Positions 36,669 through 46,467 of a DNA stretch of 64,000 nucleotides are shown piece after piece. The stretch spans positions 15,115 to 79,114 of the forward strand of contig NZ_JAERQM010000006.1 in assembly GCF_019029495.1 (NCBI RefSeq). The letters are read 5' to 3'. The stretch comes from Falsiroseomonas oleicola (lineage in GTDB: Bacteria; Pseudomonadota; Alphaproteobacteria; Acetobacterales; Acetobacteraceae). Position numbers and translations under genes: made by a program. Numbering within the stretch: the stretch's first letter is position 1; every line of letters begins with the position of its first letter. The notes under the pieces are model-generated. The model did not search any database and was not told where the DNA came from. It saw only the letters and a program-made list of their open reading frames with translations.

Positions 36669-38924
36669 TCAAACCCCGAACTTGCGGCTCTTCGGGAAGC
36701 GGTCCGGCGGCATCTTGCCGGCGCCGGCGCGCTGGCCGGACCAGGTGCGCAGGTCCGTCTCCACCTTCACCCCGCCGCCATAGCGCCAGGAGAGACCCTC
36801 CTTGGCTGTGAACACCTTGGCGTCCTGCAGGGTGGCGCCGTCACGCAACTGCATGAGTTGCACGCCACGGCCACGCGTCATCTCCGGGACCTGGGAGAGC
36901 GGGAAGACCAGCAGGCGGTTGTTGCTGCCGATGGTCGCCACGCTGTCACCCTCCGCCGGGATGCAGAGCAGCGCCTCCATCGCGGTGTCCATCACCAGCA
37001 CCTGCTTGCCGGTGCGCTTTTCCGCCAGCAGCTCCTCGCCCTTCACCACGAAGCCCTTGCCGTCCGTGGCGGCGACCAGGAAGCGGCGGCCGTCGCGATG
37101 GATGAAAAGCGTCACCACATCGTCGCCATTGCCGAGGTCGAGCAGCAGCCGCACCGGCTGGCCATCGCCGCGGCCGCGCGGCAGGGAATCCGCCTTCACG
37201 GTATAGGCCTTGCCATTGGTCGCCAGCACCACGATGCGGTCGGTGGTCTCCGCATGGATGGCCTGTTTCAGGCTGTCGCCCTCCTTGAAGCGCAGCTCCG
37301 CATCCGCCCCCAGATGGCCCTTCTGCGCCCGGATCCAGCCTTTTTCGGACAGGATGACGGTGATCGGCTCGCGCTCGATGAAGGCGGTCTCGTCCACCGG
37401 GCCGGTCGCCTCGATCGTGCCGGGGATGGTCCGGCGGCGGCCCAGCTCCGTCTCCTCGCCGAAGCGCCGACGCGTCTCCCGCACCTCATCGGCGATGGCC
37501 GCCCAGCGTTTCGCCTCGCTGGACAGCAGGCCCTGGAGCCGGGACTGTTCCTTGCTGAGCTTGTTGTGCTCCTTGCGGATTTCCATTTCCTCGAGTTTGC
37601 GCAGGGCGCGCAGGCGCATGTCGAGGATGGCATTGGCCTGGGTCTCGGTCAGGCTGAAGGTGGCCATCAGCGCCTCCTTCGGCTTGTCCTCCTCCCGCAC
37701 GATCCGGATCACTTCATCCAGGTTGAGGTAGACGATCAGATAGCCCGCGAGGATTTCCAGCCGCCGTGCGATCGCCGCCAGCCGGTGCTCGGCGCGGCGC
37801 ACCAGCACCACATGGCGATGGTCCAGCCAGCACAGCAGCACCTCCCGCAGCCCCATCACCCGGGGCGTGCGCTCGGCGTCCAGCACGTTCATGTTCAGCG
37901 GGAAGCGGGTTTCGAGCTGGGTGTTGCGGAACAGCGTCTCCATCAGCAGGCGGGGGTCCACCGCCCGCGTCTTCGGCTCCAGCACCAGCCGCACCTTGTC
38001 GGTGCTTTCATCCCGCACATCGCCCAGCAGGGGGAGCTTCTTTTCCTCCATCAGCGCCGCGATCTGCTCGATCAGGCGGGACTTCTGGACCTGGTAGGGG
38101 ATCTCGTGGACGACGATGTGCCAGGTGCCGTTCTTCAGCTTCTCCTCGGTCCACTGCGCCCGAAGCCGGAAGCCGCCGCGGCCGGTGGCGTAGGCCTCCC
38201 GCATCGATTCGCGGCTTTCCACCAGCAGGCCGCCGGTGGGGAAGTCCGGACCCTGCACATGGGCCAGCAGGGCGTCGATGCCGGCCTCCCGGTTCTCGAT
38301 CAGCACCAAAGCGGCGGCGCAGAGCTCCCCGGCATTGTGCGGCGGGATGGAGGTGGCCATGCCGACCGCGATGCCCGCCGCGCCATTGGCCAGCAAATTC
38401 GGAAAAGCCGCCGCCAGCACCAGCGGCTCCTTTTCCTCACCATCATAGGTGGCGCGGAAATCGACCGCATTCTCCTCGATGCCATCGAGCAGCGCCTGGG
38501 CGACATCGGTCAGCCGCGCCTCGGTGTAGCGCATGGCCGCGGCGTTATCGCCGTCGATATTGCCGAAATTGCCCTGGCCCTCGACCAGCGGATAGCGCGC
38601 GGCGAAGTCCTGCGCCTGGCGGACCAGCGCCTCATAGATGCTGCTGTCGCCATGCGGATGGTACTTGCCCATCACGTCGCCGACGATGCGGGCGCATTTC
38701 TTGAAGCCGGCGGCGGGGTCGAGCTTCAACTGGTGCATCGCGTAGAGCAGCCGCCGGTGCACCGGCTTCAGCCCATCCCGCACATCCGGCAGGGAGCGGC
38801 TGACGATGGTCGACAGCGCATAGGCGAGGTAGCGTTCCGACAGGGCCGCGGCCAGCCCGGTCTCGCGCATATTGCCGCCACTGTCGGGGGAGCCCGGTGG
38901 TGGGGCCTTGATGTCATCCGGCAT
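36669..38924 (-). CDS. parC: DNA topoisomerase IV subunit A
   Basis: ParC cleaves and rejoins DNA during decatenation. [20 protein letters not shown] is near the start. The quinolone-region [19 protein letters not shown] keeps Ser and Glu at the usual resistance positions, and [11 protein letters not shown] carries the catalytic Tyr. The C-terminal beta-pinwheel ends [20 protein letters not shown]. At 751 residues it has the ParC, not GyrA, length. The position next to recO/era/rnc is typical. Upstream spacer 38925-39086 holds nothing recognised. Confidence 0.95.
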   Translation of the reverse strand: MPDDIKAPPPGSPDSGGNMRETGLAAALSERYLAYALSTIVSRSLPDVRDGLKPVHRRLLYAMHQLKLDPAAGFKKCARIVGDVMGKYHPHGDSSIYEALVRQAQDFAARYPLVEGQGNFGNIDGDNAAAMRYTEARLTDVAQALLDGIEENAVDFRATYDGEEKEPLVLAAAFPNLLANGAAGIAVGMATSIPPHNAGELCAAALVLIENREAGIDALLAHVQGPDFPTGGLLVESRESMREAYATGRGGFRLRAQWTEEKLKNGTWHIVVHEIPYQVQKSRLIEQIAALMEEKKLPLLGDVRDESTDKVRLVLEPKTRAVDPRLLMETLFRNTQLETRFPLNMNVLDAERTPRVMGLREVLLCWLDHRHVVLVRRAEHRLAAIARRLEILAGYLIVYLNLDEVIRIVREEDKPKEALMATFSLTETQANAILDMRLRALRKLEEMEIRKEHNKLSKEQSRLQGLLSSEAKRWAAIADEVRETRRRFGEETELGRRRTIPGTIEATGPVDETAFIEREPITVILSEKGWIRAQKGHLGADAELRFKEGDSLKQAIHAETTDRIVVLATNGKAYTVKADSLPRGRGDGQPVRLLLDLGNGDDVVTLFIHRDGRRFLVAATDGKGFVVKGEELLAEKRTGKQVLVMDTAMEALLCIPAEGDSVATIGSNNRLLVFPLSQVPEMTRGRGVQLMQLRDGATLQDAKVFTAKEGLSWRYGGGVKVETDLRTWSGQRAGAGKMPPDRFPKSRKFGV

Positions 38925-39086
38925 GGGTGGTGATTCGCGCTTCGTTCCGGTCCAACGCCCCTTCTACCCCAGCCGACCCTCGCTGTTGAGGGGCTTCATG
39001 CGGCCAGCCGTGCCTTCGCCGGCAATGGCGCCCACCGCGCTTCCATGCTTTCATTGCGGTATACGATGAAACCCCGTGGAGACCAC

Positions 39087-39824
39087 ATGCCGGATGACGC
39101 TGCGGGATGCACCGCGCCCTCGCCAAGAGCGGGTCTGCTGCGGGCAACAGACCGGGCCGACCGGGCGCAACCCCGGGCGCGGCCCGGATTTCGGCGATGT
39201 CGCGCCCTGTCCCTCTGGCTGGGCTTGCTGATCGGGTTGCCGATGGGCGCCTGGTCCACTGCCGCCCGGTCCGAGATGTTCAGCATCGCCTCGAATTCCA
39301 TGGCCCCCGCCTTGGTGATCGGCGACATATTCTTCGCCGGCAGGATCCGGGACCCGGTGCCGAAATTGTTCCGCCGCGGCGAGATCATCATCTTCCGGCG
39401 CAGCGACACGGGCAGTTCCGACTGGGTCAAGCGTGTCATCGGCCTGCCCGGCGACCGGGTCCAGTTGCGCGAGGGCCGCCTGCACCTGAACGGCCAGCCG
39501 GTTTCGCGTGAATTCATCGGCAGCCATGAGGTCGACGAAACCCGCATGCCCAGCGTCATGCAACGCTACCGCGAGACGCTGCCGGGCGAGGCTGAGGTGA
39601 TCTTCGACGTGCTGGAACAGGATGACACGCAGCCCTTCGACAACACGCCCGAATACCGGGTGCCGGAGAGGCAGCTTTTCGTCCTGGGGGATAACCGCGA
39701 CAACAGCCTGGATTCGCGCGCCATGAGGTCCTTCGGCTTCGTGCCGATGACGCGGGTTCTCGCACAGCCACGTTTCATCGTCTGGTCGCGGGATTTGCGC
39801 CGCATCGGGACCCGGCTCGACTGA
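39087..39824 (+). CDS. Second signal peptidase I-like protein
   Basis: A SPase I (S26) protein: SIASNSMAPALVIGDIFFAG with the nucleophile Ser, WVKRVIGLPGDRVQLREG with the general-base Lys, and QLFVLGDNRDNSLDSRA box E. One N-terminal membrane helix (LSLWLGLLIGLPMGAWS) follows a long Arg-rich head. ATG 39087 with GGAG is preferred; ATG 39066 and 39045 are upstream options. It is a paralogue of lepB at 43.8 kb, only about 4 kb away on the opposite strand. All catalytic residues are present, so it may be active. Confidence 0.85.
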   Translation: MPDDAAGCTAPSPRAGLLRATDRADRAQPRARPGFRRCRALSLWLGLLIGLPMGAWSTAARSEMFSIASNSMAPALVIGDIFFAGRIRDPVPKLFRRGEIIIFRRSDTGSSDWVKRVIGLPGDRVQLREGRLHLNGQPVSREFIGSHEVDETRMPSVMQRYRETLPGEAEVIFDVLEQDDTQPFDNTPEYRVPERQLFVLGDNRDNSLDSRAMRSFGFVPMTRVLAQPRFIVWSRDLRRIGTRLD

Positions 39825-39840
39825 TGGAAAGGCAGCGTGG

Positions 39841-40581
39841 CTAGGCCAGGGCCACCACCCGGTCCACCAACAGGTCGCGCGCCGCCGGCAGGCCCCGGTG
39901 CTGCACGCCGAAGACATCGCGGGCCAGGAAATGCCCGGTCAGCCGCAGCCCGGCGGCCCAGTCCATCGGCCCGGACGGTCCCTGGCCCAGCAGGAAGGCC
40001 GGCAGCGGCAGCAGCCGGTCGCGCCATTCCCCCGCCGCCGCTTCCGACACCGCCCGGCCGGAGCGCGGCGAGACGAAGGTCAGGTCATCATGGCTGCCGG
40101 TCACCGCGCAGGTGGTGAGATCGAGCCCGTAGCCGAGATCGGCCAGCAGATCGGCCTCCCACCGCACCAGGTCCGGCAAGGCCAGTTCCGTACCGCGTGT
40201 CAGGGTGGCGATGAAGGCCACCAGGCCGTGGAACAGCCGCGGATGCGCCTCCCGCTCCGGCAGCGCGGCCTCTGCCACGGCGCAGGCGGAACGCAGGGCG
40301 GCGAGCGCCAGCGGGTCCTCCATGGCCAGCGCGGCGGCGGGGTGCACCAGCTCCGCGCTCAGCGCGCCGAGTTGCTCCGGCAGCCGCGCCACCCAGCGCG
40401 CCTCCACCAGATTGCCGGGCTGCCACAGTGCCGCCTGGCCGCGGGAGGCGCCGCCTTTGGCAAGGCCGGCGTGGCGGCCGTGTTCCTCGGTCAGCAGGGT
40501 GGCGATGGCGCCGCCCTCGCCATGCGGGCGGACGTCGAGGATGATGGCGGGGGCGGTCCATTCGATACTCACACCGGGCAA
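39841..40581 (-). CDS. recO: DNA repair protein RecO
   Basis: RecO loads RecA with RecR. EWTAPAIILDVRPHGEGGAI is the OB-fold start, GRHAGLAKGGASRG follows, and LVRWEADLLADLGYGLDLTTC leads the C-terminal domain. That domain lacks a full four-Cys zinc site, as in many alphaproteobacteria. Starts at TTG 40581 or GTG 40572. In related genomes recO directly follows era; here two opposite-strand DUF6498 genes separate them. Confidence 0.9.
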   Translation of the reverse strand: MPGVSIEWTAPAIILDVRPHGEGGAIATLLTEEHGRHAGLAKGGASRGQAALWQPGNLVEARWVARLPEQLGALSAELVHPAAALAMEDPLALAALRSACAVAEAALPEREAHPRLFHGLVAFIATLTRGTELALPDLVRWEADLLADLGYGLDLTTCAVTGSHDDLTFVSPRSGRAVSEAAAGEWRDRLLPLPAFLLGQGPSGPMDWAAGLRLTGHFLARDVFGVQHRGLPAARDLLVDRVVALA

Positions 40582-40646
40582 GGTGGGCGTTCGGCCAGGG
40601 ACTGGAAAGCCGGTTCCGGCAGAATACGACGAGCCTGGGAGAATTC

Positions 40647-41315
40647 ATGAAGAAGCCCGCCACCGGCCCGCTGGCCAACCCGAATGGCGCGACCGCGCGG
40701 GTCGGCGCGCTGGTGCCGCCGTTGATGGCCTCCTCCGCAGCGCTGGTGCTGGCCAATCTGGTGCCACTGGGCGGAGCGCTGCTCGGCTACTGGTCGGTCT
40801 ATGAGATCGTGTTGCTGTTCTGGGCCGAGAACGTCGTCGTCGGCCTCATGGTGCTGCTGCGCATGGCCAGCCTGATGGTGCTGAGGCGCCTCTGGTCGCT
40901 GGTGGTGCTGATGGGCTTCTTCACCCTGCATTACGGCATATTCACCTTCGTGCATGGCATGTTCGTGGTGGATTTCCTGGGACCGCCGCGGGAGGGCCTG
41001 ATCGGCGCGGTGGCCTTCCTGCTGGCGCCGGAGGGGCTGCGCTGGCCGTTGCTGGCATTGCTGGCCAGCCATGTGTTCTCGCTGGTGGTGAACTTCCTGG
41101 GCCAGGGTGAGTGGCGCCAGGCGAATGGCATCGGGCTGATGGTGAAACCCTATCCGCGCATCGTCGTGCTGCACCTCGTCCTCATCTTCGGTGGCTCGCT
41201 GGCGGCGGCGATGGGCGATCCCGTCTTTGCCGTGGCGCTGCTGGTGGTGGTGAAGCTGGCCCTGGACCTCCGCGCGCATTGGGCGGAGCACAAGGCGGCG
41301 CAGGCCGTCGCCTGA
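40647..41315 (+). CDS. DUF6498 family membrane protein, copy 1
   Basis: A 222-residue protein with about five to six membrane helices and the family segments GYWSVYEIVLLFWAENVVVG, FFTLHYGIFTFVHGMFVVDF and LVVNFLGQGEWRQANG. It is followed 94 bases later by a close paralogue in the same orientation. Both begin MKKP. No function is known for DUF6498. Likely produced by local tandem duplication in the era-recO interval. Confidence 0.8.
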   Translation: MKKPATGPLANPNGATARVGALVPPLMASSAALVLANLVPLGGALLGYWSVYEIVLLFWAENVVVGLMVLLRMASLMVLRRLWSLVVLMGFFTLHYGIFTFVHGMFVVDFLGPPREGLIGAVAFLLAPEGLRWPLLALLASHVFSLVVNFLGQGEWRQANGIGLMVKPYPRIVVLHLVLIFGGSLAAAMGDPVFAVALLVVVKLALDLRAHWAEHKAAQAVA

Positions 41316-41409
41316 TGCGCCGCCACCCCCTCCGCGGCGTGGCGGATTCCGCTACCATCCTGCCGATCGTCGCCGAAGCGCGCAGGAAGCGAGGAACCCC
41401 GGAGGGTTC

Positions 41410-42081
41410 ATGAAGAAGCCCCAAGCCAGCATGCAAGCCAACCCTGCCGGAGCCGTCGCCAGGCTGGCCGGGCTGAAGACCCCATTGCTCGCCTCCGCCA
41501 TCGCGCTGGTGCTGGCCAACCTGATCCCGCTGGCCGGCGCGCTGCTGGGCTACTGGTCGAGCTATGAGCTGATGCTGCTGTTCTGGGCCGAGAATGTGTT
41601 GATCGGCCTGTTCCAGCTTCTGCGCATGGGCACGGTGCTGGTGCGGCGGCGGGAGATGCAGATGCTGTTCCTGATGCCCTTCTTCACCGTGCATTACGGC
41701 CTGTTCACCTACGTCCACGGCACCTTCCTGACCCTTCTGCTGGGCGGAGGGGTGACGCTGGAAGCGGCGGTGGTGGAGCTTGTGTCGCCGGAGGCATTGC
41801 CCTGGGCGCTGCTGGCGCTGGTCGCCAGCCATGGCCTGTCCTTCGCCCTGAACTTCCTGGGCGAGGGCGAGTGGCGGCGGGTGGAGCCGAAGGCGCTGAT
41901 GAAGCAGCCCTATGGAAGGGTGGTGCTGCTGCACCTCGTCATCATCTTCGGCGGCGTCATCGCCATGGCCGCGAATGACGCGACCATCGCCCTGGCAATG
42001 CTGGTGGTGGCGAAGGTGGTGATGGACCTGCGGGCGCATTGGCGGGAGCATCGGAACGCCCCGCCTGCTGCTCAGCCCTGA
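41410..42081 (+). CDS. DUF6498 family membrane protein, copy 2
   Basis: A 223-residue paralogue of the preceding gene: GYWSSYELMLLFWAENVLIG, FFTVHYGLFTYVHGTFLTLL, FALNFLGEGEWRRVEPKALM. ATG 41410 follows GGAGGG. Its last 10 bases overlap the opposite-strand era gene. The shared MKKP start and matching helices show common origin. The divergence (many conservative changes throughout) suggests the duplication is not recent. Confidence 0.8.
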   Translation: MKKPQASMQANPAGAVARLAGLKTPLLASAIALVLANLIPLAGALLGYWSSYELMLLFWAENVLIGLFQLLRMGTVLVRRREMQMLFLMPFFTVHYGLFTYVHGTFLTLLLGGGVTLEAAVVELVSPEALPWALLALVASHGLSFALNFLGEGEWRRVEPKALMKQPYGRVVLLHLVIIFGGVIAMAANDATIALAMLVVAKVVMDLRAHWREHRNAPPAAQP

Positions 42082-42998
42082 TCTTCCAGACCCAGCGCGC
42101 GGATGCGCCCGCGCTCCTCATCCCAGCCCGCGCGCTCCTTGACGTTGACGAACAGATGGATGCGCCGTTCCAGCAGCGCCTCCAGCTCCCGTCGCGCCGA
42201 CTGGCCGATCGACTTGATCTTGGCCCCGCCATCGCCGATCAGGATCGCCTTCTGGGTGGACCGGGTGACGTAGATGGTCACGTCGATCCGGGCGCTGCCG
42301 TCCTTGCGCTCCGCCCAGCTTTCCGTCTCCACCGTCGCATGGTGGGGCACTTCCTCATGCGTCTGGCGCAGCACCTGTTCGCGCACGATCTCGGCGGCAA
42401 GCATGCGCTGCGGCAGGTCGGAGAGGTCGTCCTCGGGGAACAGCCAGGGGCCTTCGGGCAGGTTGCGCGCCAGCACCTCCAGCACCCGGTCGAGACCCCT
42501 GCCCTTCAGGGCGGAGACCATGAAGGTCTCCTGGAAATCGACGATCTCGTTCAGCGCCTGCGCCAATGGCAGCAGCCGCGGCGCCTCCACCAGATCCGCC
42601 TTGTTCAGCAGCAGCATGGTGGGCCGCTTGCTGTGCTTCAGCTTCTCCGCGATCTCCCGCACCGCATCGGTCAGCCCGGCCCGGGCATCGACGATCAGCA
42701 CCGCCAGGTCGGCATCCTGCGCGCCGCCCCAGGCCGCCGCGACCATGGCGCGGTCCAGCCGCCGGCGCGGGGCGAAGATGCCGGGCGTGTCCACCAGCAC
42801 GATCTGCGCCAGGCCCTGCATGACCACCGCGCGGATGCGGAAGCGCGTGGTCTGCGGCTTCGGCGAGACGATGGTGACCTTGGTGCCGGTCAGCGCATTC
42901 ACCAGCGTCGACTTGCCGGCATTCGGCGCGCCCACAATCGCCACCAATCCGCAGCGGCGCGGACCCTCCACGGCCACGGGGGTTTCCGTCTCGCTCAT
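42072..42998 (-). CDS. era: GTPase Era
   Basis: Era binds 16S rRNA 3' ends during 30S assembly. G1 GAPNAGKSTLVNAL, G2 region QTTRFRIR, G3 DTPGIFAP, G4 NKADL; C-terminal KH domain IGDGGAKIKSIGQSARRELE. At 308 residues it is normal. ATG 42998 overlaps the rnc stop as ATGA, completing lepB-rnc-era translational coupling. Confidence 0.97.
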   Translation of the reverse strand: MSETETPVAVEGPRRCGLVAIVGAPNAGKSTLVNALTGTKVTIVSPKPQTTRFRIRAVVMQGLAQIVLVDTPGIFAPRRRLDRAMVAAAWGGAQDADLAVLIVDARAGLTDAVREIAEKLKHSKRPTMLLLNKADLVEAPRLLPLAQALNEIVDFQETFMVSALKGRGLDRVLEVLARNLPEGPWLFPEDDLSDLPQRMLAAEIVREQVLRQTHEEVPHHATVETESWAERKDGSARIDVTIYVTRSTQKAILIGDGGAKIKSIGQSARRELEALLERRIHLFVNVKERAGWDEERGRIRALGLEDQG

Positions 42999-43792
42999 GC
43001 CGCACCCAAAATCGTCAACAGCTTCTCCGCGGCCGCCTGCTCGGCGGCCCTCTTGTTGTCGCCCGTCGCCTCCGCCTCCTGCCCCGCCGCCACGACTCGC
43101 ACCCGGAAGACGGGGCTGTGGGAGGGGCCGGTGGTGGCGACGAGGATATAGTCGGGCAGGCCCAGCGCCCGCCCCAATGTCCATTCCTGCAACCGGCTTT
43201 TCGGCGAGGATGGCGGGCGGGAGGAGGCTTCCAGGAAGCTCTCCCATTCCCGCCGGATCAAGAGCCGCGCCGGATCCAGCCCGCCATCGACATAGAGCGC
43301 GCCCAGCAGCGCCTCCAGCGCATCGGCCAGCACGGATTGCCGGGCCATGACGCCGGCGCGCTGTTCCCCCAGCGGCACCCGCAGCGCGGCGCCGAGGTCC
43401 ATGCGTTCCGCCACCTTGCCCAGCGTCTCGGCCGAGACCAGGGCGCCGAGGCGCTTGCCCAGCGCGCCTTCGCGCTCCCGCGGAAAGCGCTCGGCCAGCC
43501 ATTCGGCCATGACCAGCGCCAGCACCCGGTCGCCGAGGAATTCCAGCCGCTCATTGCTGTCGAGCTGCTGCTGCTGTGGATTGGCGGCGGAGCGATGGGT
43601 CAGCGCCTCCACCAGCAGTTCCGGGCGTTGGAAGCGATGCGGCAGAGTGGCGGCGAAATCGCCCAGCGCCGCGTCATGCCCGGCGCGGGTGGTTACCGCC
43701 TCCGCCTCACGCCGCGCCTGGTTCCGGTCCTTGCGGCGCTGGGTGCGCTCGATGCGGCTTGGATCGGGGCGCAGTTCGTCCGGCGTGGTCAC
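42995..43792 (-). CDS. rnc: Ribonuclease III
   Basis: RNase III cleaves double-stranded RNA. The catalytic signature is NERLEFLGDRVLALVMAEWL, with ADALEALLGALYVDGGLDPA as the second acidic motif. The dsRNA-binding domain is at the end (KSRLQEWTLGRALGLPDY...GDNKRAAEQAAAEKLL). GTG 43792 overlaps the lepB stop as GTGA and gives 265 residues. It carries a charged N-terminal extension of about 40 residues before the nuclease domain. Confidence 0.95.
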   Translation of the reverse strand: MTTPDELRPDPSRIERTQRRKDRNQARREAEAVTTRAGHDAALGDFAATLPHRFQRPELLVEALTHRSAANPQQQQLDSNERLEFLGDRVLALVMAEWLAERFPREREGALGKRLGALVSAETLGKVAERMDLGAALRVPLGEQRAGVMARQSVLADALEALLGALYVDGGLDPARLLIRREWESFLEASSRPPSSPKSRLQEWTLGRALGLPDYILVATTGPSHSPVFRVRVVAAGQEAEATGDNKRAAEQAAAEKLLTILGAA

Positions 43793-44562
43793 CGTACCGC
43801 GCTGAGCAGGCGACTCCAGCGGATTGCCATTGGCCAGGCCCAGACCTCCCACCAGCGGGCGGAGCCATCGACGGAGAAGAAGATGAATTCCGCGCGGCCC
43901 ACCAGATTCTCGACAGGGATGAACCCCACCGCATTCTGGGCCCGGCTGTCCAGGCTGTTGTCGCGGTTGTCACCCATGGCGAAGACATGGCCGGCGGGAA
44001 CCCGGTATTCGTCGGTATTGTCGAAGGGCTGGTCGTCCGACATTTCCAGGATGTAGTGGGCGTGTGGCTCCACCCCCGCCTGCGGCGGCAGGATCTCGCG
44101 ATACTCGCGCACCACCAGCCGGGGGCCGTCGCCATCCACGGTGAAGGGGCCGATCAGTTCCCGCCGCACGGACTGGCCATTCACAAACAGCACGCCCGCG
44201 CGGACCTGGATGCGGTCACCGGGCAGGCCGATGATGCGCTTGATGTAGTCGGTCGAGTTGTCGCGCGGCAGCTTGAACACGGCCACGTCGCCGCGGGCCG
44301 GCAGGCTGCCGAAGATGCGGCCCTCGAACAGGTTCGGGCTGAACGGCATGGAATGCCGCGAATAGCCGTAGGAATATTTCGACACGAACAGGTAATCGCC
44401 CACCAGCAAGGTGGGGATCATGCTGCCGGACGGGATGTTGAAGGGTTCGAAGGCCACCGTGCGGATGCCGATGGCGATCAGCCCCGCATAGACCACCGTC
44501 TTGATGGATTCGAGCCAGCCGCCGGACTTGTGTTTGACCATGGAGGGAATTTGCGCTGGCAT
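43789..44562 (-). CDS. lepB: Signal peptidase I
   Basis: The canonical LepB: a membrane helix (SIKTVVYAGLIAIGIRTVAF) then FNIPSGSMIPTLLVGDYLFV with the nucleophile Ser, YIKRIIGLPGDRIQVRAG with the catalytic Lys, and FAMGDNRDNSLDSRAQNAVG. It removes signal peptides at the periplasmic face. ATG 44562 is used; ATG 44541 (MVKHKSGG) is equally plausible. First gene of lepB-rnc-era. Confidence 0.94.
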   Translation of the reverse strand: MPAQIPSMVKHKSGGWLESIKTVVYAGLIAIGIRTVAFEPFNIPSGSMIPTLLVGDYLFVSKYSYGYSRHSMPFSPNLFEGRIFGSLPARGDVAVFKLPRDNSTDYIKRIIGLPGDRIQVRAGVLFVNGQSVRRELIGPFTVDGDGPRLVVREYREILPPQAGVEPHAHYILEMSDDQPFDNTDEYRVPAGHVFAMGDNRDNSLDSRAQNAVGFIPVENLVGRAEFIFFSVDGSARWWEVWAWPMAIRWSRLLSAVR

Positions 44563-44648
44563 CCTCAACGGACGCCCCAAATGCCGGACGCGTCTCTGCG
44601 GGGCGGATAGAGCGCGACCGGCGCATGGCTGTCAAGGAAGCCGGAGGA

Positions 44649-44722
44649 TCGGGGTGCCCGGAATCGAACCGAGGACCTCCTGTACCCAAAACAGGCGCGC
44701 TACCAGGCTGCGCCACACCCCG
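44649..44722 (-). tRNA. tRNA-Pro (UGG)
   Basis: On the minus strand: acceptor CGGGGTG pairs with CACCCCG, discriminator A. D-arm GCGC...GCGC, anticodon stem CCTGT/ACAGG with loop TTTGGGT giving anticodon TGG, T-arm CTCGG-TTCGATT-CCGGG. Total 74 nt, CCA not encoded. Confidence 0.95.
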
Positions 44723-44802
44723 AATGGCGGATAACTACGGGCGCGGCCGCCCCAGGGCAAGGTATGCTCGCAAGACATGCTCACAAGACATGCGCGCAAG
44801 CC

Positions 44803-45285
44803 TCAGGGCGCATTGCCGAAGATGCGGTGCAAAGCGCGGTCGCCGACGCGGATGTCCAGCTTCTCGGTGATTCCGGCCTGAAGTTCCAACGTGGCGCGCA
44901 CCGGGCCGCGGCTATCCACCGGGGTCAGGCTGTAGGGCACGGTGCGTTCGGCGATGCGGTGGATGCGGCCGTCGGCGGCGATGAAGACCATGTCCAGCGC
45001 GGCGATGGTGTTGCGCATCCACATGCTGCTTTCGCGCGGCGCGCCCCAGTCGAACAGCATGCCCTCATTGGCGCCGACGCTCGGGCGGAACATCAGGCCG
45101 ATCATCTGGTGGTCGGGGCTGACCGCCATCTCCACCTGGAATGCATGGCGGGTGCCGTCGCGGGTGACGATGACCAGCGGCTCGGTCGGCAGCTTCGGCT
45201 GGGGCTGGTCCACCCCGGGCTGGGCCAGGGCATGGCCGGCCGCGAACAGGCCGAGGGAGGCAAGCAGGGGGCGACGTGTGATCAT
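44803..45285 (-). CDS. DUF192 family exported protein
   Basis: A 160-residue protein with an N-terminal signal containing twin arginines (MITRRPLLASLGLFAAGHALAQ), possibly Tat-exported. DUF192 marks are MIGLMFRPSVGANEGMLFDW, MWMRNTIAALDMVFIAADG and ATLELQAGITEKLDIRVGD. The family is a small beta-barrel of unknown function in the periplasm. ATG overlaps the HDAC-like gene's stop (ATGA), so they are cotranslated. Confidence 0.9.
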   Translation of the reverse strand: MITRRPLLASLGLFAAGHALAQPGVDQPQPKLPTEPLVIVTRDGTRHAFQVEMAVSPDHQMIGLMFRPSVGANEGMLFDWGAPRESSMWMRNTIAALDMVFIAADGRIHRIAERTVPYSLTPVDSRGPVRATLELQAGITEKLDIRVGDRALHRIFGNAP

Positions 45286-46442
45286 GCGGTGATCCTAGCA
45301 TCGGTTTCAGCGAGCGCGGGAGGCGGTTCGGGCAGATCCTCCAGCGTCCTCGCCGCCAGGGTGCGGATCTCCGGCCGCACGGGTCCGGGGCGGGGCGAAT
45401 CGGCGATGGAGGTGAACCAGTGCTCCGGTGGATTGCGCCCGGCGGCGCGGGTCCAGGCCAGGCCGCGCAGCACAGCCTCGGCGGCCGGCGGGATGCGGGG
45501 CGGGACGGGCAGCCGGTTCAGCGTCGCCCAGACCCCGGCCCAGCAGCGCGCCACCGACCAGGGATTGTAGCCGCCGCCGCCCAGCACGATCAGCCTTGGC
45601 GCCAGCCCCATCAGCGCCGCCACCACGCCGCGATGCGCCGCATTGGTCAAAGCCAGGCGCGACAGCGGATCTTCCAGGATCGCATCCGCGCCACATTGCA
45701 GCATCACCGCCTGCGGCCGGCGCTGGCGGAGGATGGGCAGGATGGCGTGGCGGAGAAGGAAATCCATCTCGCTGTCGTTGAACTGCTCGGGCACCGGCAG
45801 GTTGCGGGCATGGCCGCCGGCGCGGTTCTCCGCTGGGCCGGTATTGGGCCAGCGCCCGGCCTCATGCACCGAGACGGTGAAGACCCGCGGATCCTGGGCA
45901 AAGGCGTGCTCCACCCCGTCGCCGTGATGCGCGTCGATATCGAGGTAGAGGATATTGGTCAGGCCCAGGTCGAGCCATCGGTACAGGCCCAGCGCCGCAT
46001 CATTGACGTAGCAGAAGCCGCTGGCCCGGTCCGGCTGGCCGTGATGCGTGCCGCCGCCCGGCACATGCACCACCCCGCCATCCCGCGTCAGCTCCGCCGC
46101 CAGCATCACCCCGCCGGCACTGGTGGCGGGGCGGGAGAAGACCTCCCGATAGATCGGATTGCCATCGGCGCCGATGCGGTGGCGTTCGCGGTGGACAGGG
46201 TCCACCTGCTGCGTCGCCTCGGCGGCCATCAGCGCCGCGATATAGTCCGGCGTGTGGAAGCGCAGCAGTTCCTTTGGCGTGGCGCGCGGGCTGTCGCGAT
46301 ACTGCTCCGGCGCTACCCAGCCCATGGCATGGATCAGATCCAGCGTGGTGGAGACTCGCGGAATCGCCAGCGGATGCTTCGGTCCGTAGCTGGAGCCACG
46401 ATAGATCTCGGAGCCGATGAGCAGGGGGAGGGCGCTGTGCAT
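45282..46442 (-). CDS. Histone deacetylase-family / AcuC-like amidohydrolase
   Basis: A 386-residue arginase-fold zinc hydrolase: VPGGGTHHGQPDRASGFCYV (active-site His pair), YLDIDAHHGDGVEHAF (metal Asp/His), QCGADAILEDPLSRLALTN (metal Asp) and IVLGGGGYNPWSVAR (transition-state Tyr). Bacterial relatives deacetylate acetoin-related proteins (AcuC), acetylpolyamines or acetyl-CoA synthetase. ATG 46442 is chosen over an in-frame TTG at 46451. Followed in overlap by DUF192. Confidence 0.92.
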   Translation of the reverse strand: MHSALPLLIGSEIYRGSSYGPKHPLAIPRVSTTLDLIHAMGWVAPEQYRDSPRATPKELLRFHTPDYIAALMAAEATQQVDPVHRERHRIGADGNPIYREVFSRPATSAGGVMLAAELTRDGGVVHVPGGGTHHGQPDRASGFCYVNDAALGLYRWLDLGLTNILYLDIDAHHGDGVEHAFAQDPRVFTVSVHEAGRWPNTGPAENRAGGHARNLPVPEQFNDSEMDFLLRHAILPILRQRRPQAVMLQCGADAILEDPLSRLALTNAAHRGVVAALMGLAPRLIVLGGGGYNPWSVARCWAGVWATLNRLPVPPRIPPAAEAVLRGLAWTRAAGRNPPEHWFTSIADSPRPGPVRPEIRTLAARTLEDLPEPPPALAETDARITA

Positions 46443-46467
46443 CCCGCCCAAGATGGTGTGGTTTCGC

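Noticed and set aside
36639-38933. 764-codon open frame on the plus strand opposite parC
   Set aside because: Antisense shadow; composition and lack of similarity argue against a gene, while parC is certain.
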